Made by a program: the position numbers and the translations under genes. A model generated the notes under the pieces. That model made no database searches. It was not told where the DNA came from and saw nothing but the letters and a program-made list of their open reading frames with translations. From JAZDIU01 sp043804635 (GTDB lineage Bacteria > Chloroflexota > Dehalococcoidia > Dehalococcoidales > UBA2162), in assembly GCA_043804635.1 (NCBI GenBank), contig JAZDIU010000081.1, forward strand, positions 1 to 16,239: a DNA stretch of 16,239 nucleotides. Reading direction: 5' to 3'. Shown here one piece after another: positions 5,941 to 12,303 of this stretch (position 1 is the stretch's first letter; each line of letters begins with the position of its first letter).

Positions 5941-7671
5941 CTACCCGACTTTCTTAGCCTTGCTTACAAATTCATTTAACTTTTTCTTAATCGCAATCTT
6001 ATCGAACTTGCCTACGCTGGTCTTGGGTATCTCGTTACACAGGCAGACATAATAAGGCAGCATCCACTTGGTAATTCTACCTTTTTCCACACCTTCCGCT
6101 TTAAGAAAATCGCAGACATCAGCTTCACTCTGGGTAGCGCCTTTTACCAGCTTGACGATAGCCATCGGCCTTTCTCCCCATTTTTCATCCGGGACGCCCA
6201 CGTAAGCCGCTTCCAGAACGTAGTCGGCGGTAGCCGTCAGGTTTTCCAGAAGCACTGTCGGCACCATCTCAGCGCCGCTTCTGATCATATCGCTTACCCT
6301 GTCGGCGATAGTTATGTATCCATCCTTGTCCACTTTAGCTACATCGCCGGTATGGAACCAGCCGTCCCGCCAGACGGCAGCGGTCTTCTCCGGGTCTTTA
6401 TAATATTTCTCCATCACCCAGGGTCCCCGCAGCACTATCTCACCGACCGCTGTATTGTCTTGCGGTACGGGTTTACCTTTCTGGTCGATTACGCGGACTT
6501 CGAGGCCGGGCACGGGTAAACCAGTCTTAACCCTGTAGTCATCTAGCTGTTCCTTAGGCAAATCTTTGAGATAAGTCTTTATATGGCCATAAACTATGGA
6601 CGGTGCGGTCTCGGTCATTCCGTATCCGGAGACAGCACTGAACCCCGGAATGAGCTCTTCTGCCTTATCTTTCAGACCCCGGTTCAGAGCGGCACCGCCC
6701 ACCGTGACGCTTGCCAGGCTATTGAGGTCATACTTTTTGAGGTCTTTATACTCGATGAGCATCGCCAGCATTGTCGGGACAAGGGCAGTCGCCGTTACTT
6801 TTTCGGTCTGAACAAGCTCGCAAAAGCCCTGAGGCGTGAACTTGCCGGGGAGGACTATCTTGTTGGCGCTGAAAACGCACTGGAAAGGCGCCCCCCAGCC
6901 GTGAATATGGAAAAGTGGCGTGTTAATCATCATTACCGCAGCATCGCCCAGTTTCTGCTTCTGCTGGGTCGGGTCGGTATTGAAGAGAATACGGAACAGT
7001 ATTTGCGAAGTCATCAGATAAAGCTGCCGGTGGGTGAACATTACACCTTTAGGTAAACCGGTAGTGCCGGTCGTATAGCAGAAAGTGGCGTAGGTATTCT
7101 CGTTCAGATATGGCCAATCGAACGCTGGCGATTCTTTCTTCAAAAGCTCTTCATATTCGTACAGCGGAGCTATTTTTGTTTTCGGCAGTCCCGGCTTATC
7201 CGACATATAGACGAACTTCCTGACGGTCGTCTTTATCCGCTCGTAGATACTCTCGACCATAGACAGGGTAGAATCGTCGAAAAAAATGGCTTTGTCTTCG
7301 GAATGATTTATCGTGTAGGTGATATGTTCGAGAGAAAGCCTGATATTAATGGGGTGTAATACCGCGCCCATACAGGGGACTCCATAGTAAAGCTCGAGGT
7401 GCCGGTGATGATTATATGCCATTGTGGCGATTCTATCGCCCGGCTCGAAGCCTTTTCCGGCGCTGACGCCGAGAACATTCTTAAGACTATTGGCAAGCTG
7501 GCAGGTGCGCCGGTACCATTCTAACCAGGTAAACCTGAGGTATTGCCCCGTATCAGCGTTACGGTAGACTACCCCTATCTCGTTGGGATATAGGTCAACC
7601 GGCCGTTTCATAAAAGTGGTCAACAACAGAGGATATTGAGTGCTGAATTCAGGATAAGTCCTCGATTCCAT
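5941..7671 (-). CDS. AMP-forming fatty-acid/acyl-CoA ligase
   Basis: This 576-residue member of the adenylate-forming superfamily activates a carboxylic acid with ATP and CoA. Motifs in order: the P-loop-like YTTGTTGLPKGV (199-210), FHIHGWG (254-260), GYGMTE (349-354), WFHTGDVAKVDKDGYI (438-453), and the catalytic Lys555 in PKTSVGKFDK. Length suits medium- or long-chain fatty-acyl-CoA ligases. The hinge motif A8 is unusual: DRVSD (457-461) has Ser where Lys or Asp is usual, followed by SGAEMVP in place of SGGE.I. A GGGGGA purine run precedes the ATG. It is the last of three minus-strand genes, 41 bases after the small membrane protein. The acyl chain preference is not evident. Confidence 0.88.
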   Translation of the reverse strand: MESRTYPEFSTQYPLLLTTFMKRPVDLYPNEIGVVYRNADTGQYLRFTWLEWYRRTCQLANSLKNVLGVSAGKGFEPGDRIATMAYNHHRHLELYYGVPCMGAVLHPINIRLSLEHITYTINHSEDKAIFFDDSTLSMVESIYERIKTTVRKFVYMSDKPGLPKTKIAPLYEYEELLKKESPAFDWPYLNENTYATFCYTTGTTGLPKGVMFTHRQLYLMTSQILFRILFNTDPTQQKQKLGDAAVMMINTPLFHIHGWGAPFQCVFSANKIVLPGKFTPQGFCELVQTEKVTATALVPTMLAMLIEYKDLKKYDLNSLASVTVGGAALNRGLKDKAEELIPGFSAVSGYGMTETAPSIVYGHIKTYLKDLPKEQLDDYRVKTGLPVPGLEVRVIDQKGKPVPQDNTAVGEIVLRGPWVMEKYYKDPEKTAAVWRDGWFHTGDVAKVDKDGYITIADRVSDMIRSGAEMVPTVLLENLTATADYVLEAAYVGVPDEKWGERPMAIVKLVKGATQSEADVCDFLKAEGVEKGRITKWMLPYYVCLCNEIPKTSVGKFDKIAIKKKLNEFVSKAKKVG

Positions 7672-7712
7672 AAGTCCCCCTTATTCTTTTAAGTAACTAG
7701 GTTTTAACGAGC

Positions 7713-8048
7713 TCAGGTTAGCCTCATTATAAGGATTGCCGCTACGAAATAAACGGCGATACTGGCTAAGAGTGAGCCTACCAGACCGATACGGGGTAAA
7801 AGTACAATAACGCCTACGGCGTAAAGTATCCAGGGCGGTAACAATATCAGCATATTCTTGGCGTAGGAAACGGCGGCCCCGGTCCCGCTGGAAAAATATA
7901 TGGTGCACAGGGTTACTACACTGACGCTGGGTAGGAAAGCGATAAACGCTGCCAGCTGGCTTTTAGAGTGACTACCCATATAGGTTATGGCGGAAACGAT
8001 AGCGCCGCCGATTACGAAATACAGTAGTAGCGATAATTTAGTATCCAT
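7713..8048 (-). CDS. Small four-helix membrane protein, DUF3147-like
   Basis: This 111-residue protein is almost entirely hydrophobic, with four predicted transmembrane helices (about 5-24, 30-52, 62-85, 89-110) and small polar loops. The pattern of GG near the start, a Leu-Pro-Ser (FLPSVSVV) turn in helix 2 and short length resembles the DUF3147 group of membrane proteins; this match is from memory. A good ribosome binding site (AAGGAG about five bases before the ATG) supports the start. It sits between the methyltransferase (40-base gap) and the acyl-CoA ligase (41-base gap) on the same strand. The function is unknown. Confidence 0.7.
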   Translation of the reverse strand: MDTKLSLLLYFVIGGAIVSAITYMGSHSKSQLAAFIAFLPSVSVVTLCTIYFSSGTGAAVSYAKNMLILLPPWILYAVGVIVLLPRIGLVGSLLASIAVYFVAAILIMRLT

Positions 8049-8088
8049 AAACTCCTTAAATTCCTTACACTTCCCATCATTTTACCAA

Positions 8089-8850
8089 TTATCTATCTTT
8101 TCTCGCTAGAATTGCCATAAAAAGCGGAAATTCGCTTCTAGCCCGGTTCTCCATCTTGGCTGCCTCGCCCACACTCTGCTTATCTGAAATCCATTCCTCG
8201 AGTTGCTCGATCACAAATCCATGTATAGAGAGCATCCGGCTATATTCTGAGAGCGGAATGTGGTAGGACCAGGTGATTTCAGACCTCGCACCCCTACCCG
8301 GATGAATACTGATGGGGACCTTCAGAGACGTCATATATCTATCTATTCTTCTGTATTGTATTCTACTTTTCTCGTCTATTTCCCACCTGGTCTGTCTGGG
8401 AATTCTAAAGCAGGGGTGATTTAAAACTATCAAAAATTTCCCATATTTCTTCAAATGTCTTTGAGCGTTGCTAATAACCCCTTCGGGGTCCTCAACGTTT
8501 TGCAAAGCTAAAATAATGGCGGCGTGGCTGAAGAAGTTTTTCTGGAATGGGAGCTCTTTGCCGATGTCGGCTACGTGGTAAATATGTTCTCTGTTTCTAT
8601 CCAGACTTGCGGCTTGTTCGATTAGATTATGAGCGATGTCCACGCCTTCATAGCGAACTTCTTTAGGAATCTGTCTGGCTAATACACCCTGACCGCAAGC
8701 CAGGTCTAATAGAGACGAGCCCTTTTTAAGACCGAGCAGCTTTAGACTTCGAGGTAAGATAATATGCTGGTGGTAGTAATGGCCCTTCCGCCCTACCGCA
8801 TCTCCATACCATTCACTGACATTTTGCCAGGAGGTCTCGTTTTGCTTCAT
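8089..8850 (-). CDS. Class I SAM-dependent methyltransferase
   Basis: This 253-residue protein has a Rossmann-like methyltransferase fold. Motif I is LLDLACGQG (47-55) and the acidic motif II residue is Asp71 in YEGVDIA. Asp95 in VADIGKELPF probably contacts the adenine, and a post-motif strand FSHAAIILALQNVED follows at about 107-121. The second half contains many aromatic and Arg residues and a WSYHIPLSEY segment typical of small-molecule methyltransferases. Upstream of the ATG there is no strong Shine-Dalgarno sequence. It is the first of three minus-strand genes, so a promoter should lie in 8851-8960, but I cannot pick one confidently. The substrate is unknown. Confidence 0.82.
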   Translation of the reverse strand: MKQNETSWQNVSEWYGDAVGRKGHYYHQHIILPRSLKLLGLKKGSSLLDLACGQGVLARQIPKEVRYEGVDIAHNLIEQAASLDRNREHIYHVADIGKELPFQKNFFSHAAIILALQNVEDPEGVISNAQRHLKKYGKFLIVLNHPCFRIPRQTRWEIDEKSRIQYRRIDRYMTSLKVPISIHPGRGARSEITWSYHIPLSEYSRMLSIHGFVIEQLEEWISDKQSVGEAAKMENRARSEFPLFMAILARKDR

Positions 8851-8959
8851 GTTCTTTGAATTAAAGCCCCGATGGTGAATCTGGTTCTAATTTTTGCACG
8901 AATCTACCTACCTTGCAAGGCGGTATTAAAAGTCGCTTAAAAAGTGAAACACGAAGAAC

Positions 8960-8978
8960 TCCAGAATGACATTTGTAT
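8960..8978. repeat. GAATGACA-tail dispersed repeat, copy 2 (partial)
   Basis: TCCAGAATGACATTTGTAT is identical over 19 bases to 5914-5932. The preceding AAGA is also shared in similar register, but the left hairpin arm is not present, so this copy looks truncated. It sits in the divergent intergenic region 8851-9076, where I see no open frame or structured RNA. Confidence 0.55.
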
Positions 8979-9026
8979 GATATTTTTTACACAAGGAGCT
9001 TTAACAACCTAAAATCAAAAGGTGAC

Positions 9027-9055
9027 TTGATACTCTGCAAATTAGATGATAGTCT
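9027..9055 (+). promoter_or_regulatory. Weak candidate promoter of the glycerate kinase gene
   Basis: TTGATA (9027-9032) and TAGTCT (9050-9055) are 17 bases apart, ending 21 bases before the ATG. The -35 hexamer is good and the -10 is poor. Confidence 0.3.
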
Positions 9056-9076
9056 TTACGATAAACGATAAAAGAA

Positions 9077-10237
9077 ATGAAGATTGTAATTGCTCCTCAG
9101 GGGTTCAAAGGTAATCTTACCGCTCTCCAGGTAGCTCAGGCCATTGAAAGCGGGGTTAAACGGGTGGCTCGCCGGGCTACCACAGTAATAAAGCCGATGG
9201 CTGATGGCGGCGAAGGGACGGTCCAAGCCTTAATCGATGCTACCGGTGGCACAGTAAAAGTTTCTGAAGTAACCGACCCTTTGGGTGGACGTGTTAGCGC
9301 CCGTTGGGGAATTATGGGAGATAAGGTTACGGCGGTCATCGAAATGGCGGCCGCCTCCGGTCTGCCTTTGATCCCACCGGAAAAACGTAACCCGTCGTTG
9401 ACGACTACATATGGCACCGGAGAGCTTATCATGGCGGCACTAGACAACGGCTGTCGGAAGCTGATAATCGGCATCGGCGGCAGCGCCACCAACGATGGCG
9501 GTGCCGGAATGGCTCAGGCTCTAGGCGTGCGGTTGCTGGATGCTAAAGGAGCCTCTCTCCCCTTTGGCGGCGCGGCACTGACCAAACTGGAACAAATCGA
9601 TATTAAAAAGCTGGACCGGCGTTTGGCTAAGTGTGACGTCCTCTTAGCCTGCGATGTCGATAATCCACTTTGCGGATCTTGCGGAGCGTCTGCTGTCTAC
9701 GGACCTCAGAAAGGGGCTACAACGGAAATGGTGGCACAACTCGATGCCGCTCTCTCGCACTACGCCGACGTCATTCAAAAAGACCTGAGTATCGATGTCA
9801 GGGATATAGCCGGGGCAGGTGCGGCGGGGGGTTTGGGAATGGGACTGATGGTATTCCTCAAAGCTAAACTGGTCCCGGGAATCGATGTAGTTATCGAAGC
9901 TACTGGTCTATCCCGAGACCTCGAAGATGCCGACCTTGTTTTTACAGCGGAAGGCCGGATTGATAGTCAAACAGCCTGCGGTAAGGTACCGGTCGGCGTT
10001 GCCCGAAGAGCTAAGGACTTCGGACTACCGGTGGTTGCTCTTGCTGGAGAGGTAGCCGATGATTACCGGGCGGTCTACCGGGAGGGAATCGATGCTGTTT
10101 TTAGCATCGCTCCCGGTCCGATTAATCTCAGTCAATCTATGGCGGAGGCGGAGAAGCTGGTTGCCAACGCCGCTGAATGTGCGATGAGGTTATATATTTG
10201 CAGCCAGAGAAAAAAAGCTACTAAGAGAAGGAAATAG
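9077..10237 (+). CDS. glxK: Glycerate 2-kinase (GarK/GlxK family)
   Basis: This 386-residue cytoplasmic kinase phosphorylates D-glycerate with ATP to 2-phosphoglycerate, feeding C2/C3 acids into lower glycolysis. Family signatures are all visible: PQGFKG near the start (7-12), MADGGEGT (41-48), GIGGSATNDGG (132-142), ACDVDNPLCG (191-200), VYGPQKGA (207-214), the Gly-rich GAGAAGGLG (246-254) and TAEGRIDSQTACGK (290-303). Length matches the family, apart from a basic tail (RKKATKRRK) that may be dispensable. The ATG has only a weak purine stretch upstream. It heads a plus-strand run with the flavoprotein and crotonase genes, but a hairpin repeat lies in the 120-base gap after it, so it may be transcribed alone. 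Confidence 0.92.
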   Translation: MKIVIAPQGFKGNLTALQVAQAIESGVKRVARRATTVIKPMADGGEGTVQALIDATGGTVKVSEVTDPLGGRVSARWGIMGDKVTAVIEMAAASGLPLIPPEKRNPSLTTTYGTGELIMAALDNGCRKLIIGIGGSATNDGGAGMAQALGVRLLDAKGASLPFGGAALTKLEQIDIKKLDRRLAKCDVLLACDVDNPLCGSCGASAVYGPQKGATTEMVAQLDAALSHYADVIQKDLSIDVRDIAGAGAAGGLGMGLMVFLKAKLVPGIDVVIEATGLSRDLEDADLVFTAEGRIDSQTACGKVPVGVARRAKDFGLPVVALAGEVADDYRAVYREGIDAVFSIAPGPINLSQSMAEAEKLVANAAECAMRLYICSQRKKATKRRK

Positions 10238-10264
10238 ACTATATTCTAAAGGAAAGTTTTCTAG

Positions 10265-10288
10265 ATTCCCGCTTTCGCGGGAATGACA
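10265..10288. repeat. Hairpin ATTCCCGC/GCGGGAAT with GACA tail, copy 3
   Basis: ATTCCCGC (10265-10272) and GCGGGAAT (10277-10284) form a perfect 8-bp stem with a TTTC loop, followed by GACA. The stem followed by AATGACA matches the layout of the repeat at 5881-5932 and a widespread class of bacterial palindromes. It follows the glycerate kinase stop by about 27 bases and may weaken read-through into the flavoprotein gene. Confidence 0.6.
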
Positions 10289-10320
10289 AGGAAGGAAAAT
10301 GGCAGTTTACACTTTACTGA

Positions 10321-10329
10321 TGATACAAT
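10321..10329 (+). promoter_or_regulatory. Candidate extended -10 element for the second flavoprotein
   Basis: TGATACAAT has the TGn extension followed by TACAAT (5 of 6 matches to consensus). No convincing -35 lies 17 bases upstream. It is followed by a strong ribosome binding site AAGGGGGG at 10346-10353. Confidence 0.3.
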
Positions 10330-10357
10330 TGACTAAGCTCTTATCAAGGGGGGAATT

Positions 10358-10936
10358 ATGAAAGTCCTGGGAATTGTCGGCAGCGCCCGCAAGGGCGGCA
10401 ATACGGAGATACTGGTTAAAGAAGCACTCGCCGCAGCGAGAGAAGCTGGTGCTCAAACGGAAATAGCATCGGTAGTCGGCAAGAATATCGCCGGCTGCGA
10501 TGGCTGCGCCAGTTGCCATACAACGGGCAGTTGCCGTATCAAGGACGATATGCAGCCGATATACAAACAAATCGAAGTGGCTGATGCTATAATCCTCGGC
10601 TCTCCAGTATATTTTCACACCGTGAGTGCTCAAGCTAAAGCGATAATGGACCGGACTTTCGTTTATATTAAAGACAAGAAGCTAAAAGGAAAAGTGGGGG
10701 CGCCGGTTCTGGCGGCAAGACGGGTGGGTGGCGGGCAAACGCGCGACCTGATGTATGGCTACTTCATCGCACAGGGAATGATACCAATCAGGGGAGCCAT
10801 CGGCTACGGACGGGAAAAGGGCGAGGTAAAGCAGGGAGTGGGCGGCATTCACGGTTTATCGGCACTGGAAGAAGCCAGAGTGGCCGGCACAGAAGTCGTT
10901 CAAATGGTCAAGCAATTATCACAAGGTAAGAAATAG
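10358..10936 (+). CDS. Iron-sulfur flavoprotein (Isf-like), second paralog
   Basis: This 192-residue flavodoxin-fold protein has an FMN phosphate loop GSARKGGNTE (8-17), [4Fe-4S] ligands Cys47, 50, 53 and 59 (CX2CX2CX5C), IKDDMQ right after, and GSPVYFHTV (81-89). These motifs are at the same residue positions as in the protein encoded at 2070, but the C-terminal halves differ: this one has RRVGGGQT and a Gly-rich GVGGIHG segment. It lies 22 bases before the enoyl-CoA hydratase gene and is probably co-transcribed with it, which would fit electron supply to a reductive or oxidative CoA-ester step. A partner ferredoxin is not seen in the window. Confidence 0.86.
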   Translation: MKVLGIVGSARKGGNTEILVKEALAAAREAGAQTEIASVVGKNIAGCDGCASCHTTGSCRIKDDMQPIYKQIEVADAIILGSPVYFHTVSAQAKAIMDRTFVYIKDKKLKGKVGAPVLAARRVGGGQTRDLMYGYFIAQGMIPIRGAIGYGREKGEVKQGVGGIHGLSALEEARVAGTEVVQMVKQLSQGKK

Positions 10937-10958
10937 ATTCAGAAAGGAAGCATAACAA

Positions 10959-11747
10959 ATGAGTAATGAAGATGTAGTCCGACTTGATATCGAAGGTGCT
11001 ATTGCTACGGTAACATTGAATCGACGCGAGGCATTGAATGCGATGAATTCGGATGTCTTTCTGGGCCTCAGAAATGCAGCACAAGCTATCAAGGAAAAGC
11101 CGGATGTTAGAGTGGCTATTCTTACCGGTGCTGGTGAGAAAGCGTTCAGCGCCGGAATAGATTTGAAGGCAGTGGCTCAAGGCAAAAGCCCCTCGGCGGC
11201 ATTTGCACAGTACCGGGCAGGTTACGACCCGCTGTATAGTCAAAAAATGATATTTACTATGTATGAGGAACTGGCGGTCCCGGTCATTGCCGCTATCAAC
11301 GGCTATTGTCTTGGAGCTGGAATGGAACTCACTCTCTGCTGTGACATCCGTCTTGCCTGCGATACGGCTGTGTTCGGACTGCCCGAGATTCAATTCGGGG
11401 TTATACCCGACTTGGGTAGCACCCAGAGACTGCCTAGAATCGTAGGTCCAGGCGTTGCGAAAGAACTGATTCTTAGCGGACGGCGAATCAATGCCGCCGA
11501 AGCTTTGCGGGTCAAGTTGGTCGACCACATATATCCTAAAGAGCAATTAATGGTTGAAGCTAAGAAATTGGCTGAGGAAATAGCCAAGCTCAATCCCCGC
11601 ATCGTGCAGGGGGCTAAGAGGTCGACCAATCTGGCGCTATCGACTCCGCTAGATGTGGGGCTCAGGATGGAAACCGATATCTGCATTAGTTCGGGAAGCG
11701 GCGGCACGCAATTCAGTGAAAACGCACAGCAGTTTCTAAAGAAGTAA
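10959..11747 (+). CDS. Enoyl-CoA hydratase/isomerase (crotonase family)
   Basis: This 262-residue crotonase-fold enzyme is of typical length. The oxyanion-hole segments are FSAGIDLK (63-70) and NGYCLGAGMEL (114-124). Both catalytic glutamates of true hydratases are present, Glu123 (GMELT) and Glu143 (LPEIQ), 20 residues apart as in the family. The following segment reads IPDLGSTQRL, which leans slightly toward the isomerase-like IPD.G pattern. AAAGGAAG precedes the ATG, and the gene follows the flavoprotein by 22 bases. The likely role is hydration or double-bond isomerisation of a 2-enoyl-CoA in fatty-acid or cyclic-acid degradation, together with the acyl-CoA ligase at 5941-7671. Confidence 0.88.
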   Translation: MSNEDVVRLDIEGAIATVTLNRREALNAMNSDVFLGLRNAAQAIKEKPDVRVAILTGAGEKAFSAGIDLKAVAQGKSPSAAFAQYRAGYDPLYSQKMIFTMYEELAVPVIAAINGYCLGAGMELTLCCDIRLACDTAVFGLPEIQFGVIPDLGSTQRLPRIVGPGVAKELILSGRRINAAEALRVKLVDHIYPKEQLMVEAKKLAEEIAKLNPRIVQGAKRSTNLALSTPLDVGLRMETDICISSGSGGTQFSENAQQFLKK

Positions 11748-11765
11748 CGCTTGTAAGTCGGTAGC

Positions 11766-11798
11766 CTGGAAAGTCTCGTTTACTTTTCCGCTTTCCAG
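11766..11798. terminator. Hairpin CTGGAAAG/CTTTCCAG at a convergent junction
   Basis: CTGGAAAG (11766-11773) and CTTTCCAG (11791-11798) pair perfectly around a 17-base loop that contains short T-runs. The element lies between the plus-strand crotonase and the minus-strand VOC gene, overlapping the last codons of the latter. It is followed by GGTGACATT, so it also resembles the stem-plus-TGACA repeats elsewhere in the window. It is a plausible two-way terminator. Confidence 0.45.
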
Positions 11799-12142
11799 GG
11801 TGACATTAGCTGAAAGTAGTTTCCGTCGGGGTCGGCGAAGGTGGCTATCCACTCACTTTCCATTTCATAGGGTTCCTTGATCACTACGGCGCCCAAGTCT
11901 TTAATTCTTTTGAATTCTCTTTTTACCTGTTTAGTTTCCAAATTGATGATTACTCTTTGGGGTTCTTTTGCCTTGCCTTTAACTTCCGAGTGTTCCCCAA
12001 TCATAAAGTGCATATCACCTAGCTGCCATCCGTACCAACCGGCATCCGCCCAATCGGCAGGTTTTCCAAATACCTTCTCATAAAAATCTGCCAAAGCTTT
12101 GGGTTTTGCAGTGCCAATCATAACCGAATTGAAGTTCAACAT
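11780..12142 (-). CDS. VOC-superfamily (glyoxalase/dioxygenase fold) small protein
   Basis: This 120-residue protein spans one VOC module with two beta-alpha-beta units. The first is NFNSVMI..KALADFYEKVFG and the second ends in TFADPDGNYFQLMSPW, the DPDGN turn being a hallmark. The usual metal-ligand positions look altered: no His in the first strand, and Gln (YFQL) where Glu is frequent at the end. Metal-dependent catalysis is therefore doubtful and binding or resistance-type roles are possible. A strong ribosome binding site (AAGGAGAGG) precedes the ATG, and a promoter with 17-base spacing lies upstream. The ligand is unknown. Confidence 0.8.
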   Translation of the reverse strand: MLNFNSVMIGTAKPKALADFYEKVFGKPADWADAGWYGWQLGDMHFMIGEHSEVKGKAKEPQRVIINLETKQVKREFKRIKDLGAVVIKEPYEMESEWIATFADPDGNYFQLMSPWKAEK

Positions 12143-12179
12143 AATTCACCTCTCCTTATAATTCTTGACGTATACACCA

Positions 12180-12208
12180 AGTCTAAGCCACGAAGTTCAA
12201 CGGGTCAA
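12180..12208 (-). promoter_or_regulatory. Sigma-70-type promoter of the VOC gene
   Basis: Read on the minus strand, TTGACC (12208-12203) and TAGACT (12185-12180) are 17 bases apart, ending about 37 bases before the ATG. The -10 hexamer TAGACT and the spacing are the same as in the promoter at 13862-13890. Confidence 0.5.
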
Positions 12209-12243
12209 TCAGTAAAATTACGGAAAAAGCAGCTAAATAGAGG

Positions 12244-12293
12244 TTAGTACCGTCCACATCCAGACAGATTGTGACAGATGTGGACGGTATTAA
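12244..12293. repeat. Long hairpin, 17-bp stem, after the repeat-protein gene
   Basis: TACCGTCCACATC (12248-12260) pairs perfectly with GATGTGGACGGTA (12277-12289). The stem extends outward by one G-T wobble and three more pairs, leaving a 16-base loop (12261-12276). It lies ten bases beyond the stop of the minus-strand repeat-protein gene, so it could terminate that transcript, though no clear U-run follows. It may equally be a structured RNA element or a protein-binding palindrome. Confidence 0.55.
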
Positions 12294-12303
12294 TAGTCTA
12301 ATG

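Noticed and set aside
6583..7056. 157-residue plus-strand frame inside the acyl-CoA ligase
   Set aside because: It is antisense to conserved ligase motifs and has no ribosome site or family signature.
7681..7908. Arg-rich minus-strand frame overlapping the small membrane protein
   Set aside because: The overlapping frame encodes four clean hydrophobic helices with a good ribosome site; this one has neither.
8851..9076. Possible riboswitch or small RNA in the divergent gap
   Set aside because: Only short 5-bp stems and a partial dispersed repeat are visible; no conserved RNA motif recognised.
10908..11546. 212-residue minus-strand frame across the crotonase gene
   Set aside because: It is antisense to a well-supported crotonase including both catalytic Glu residues, and the protein has no recognisable motifs.
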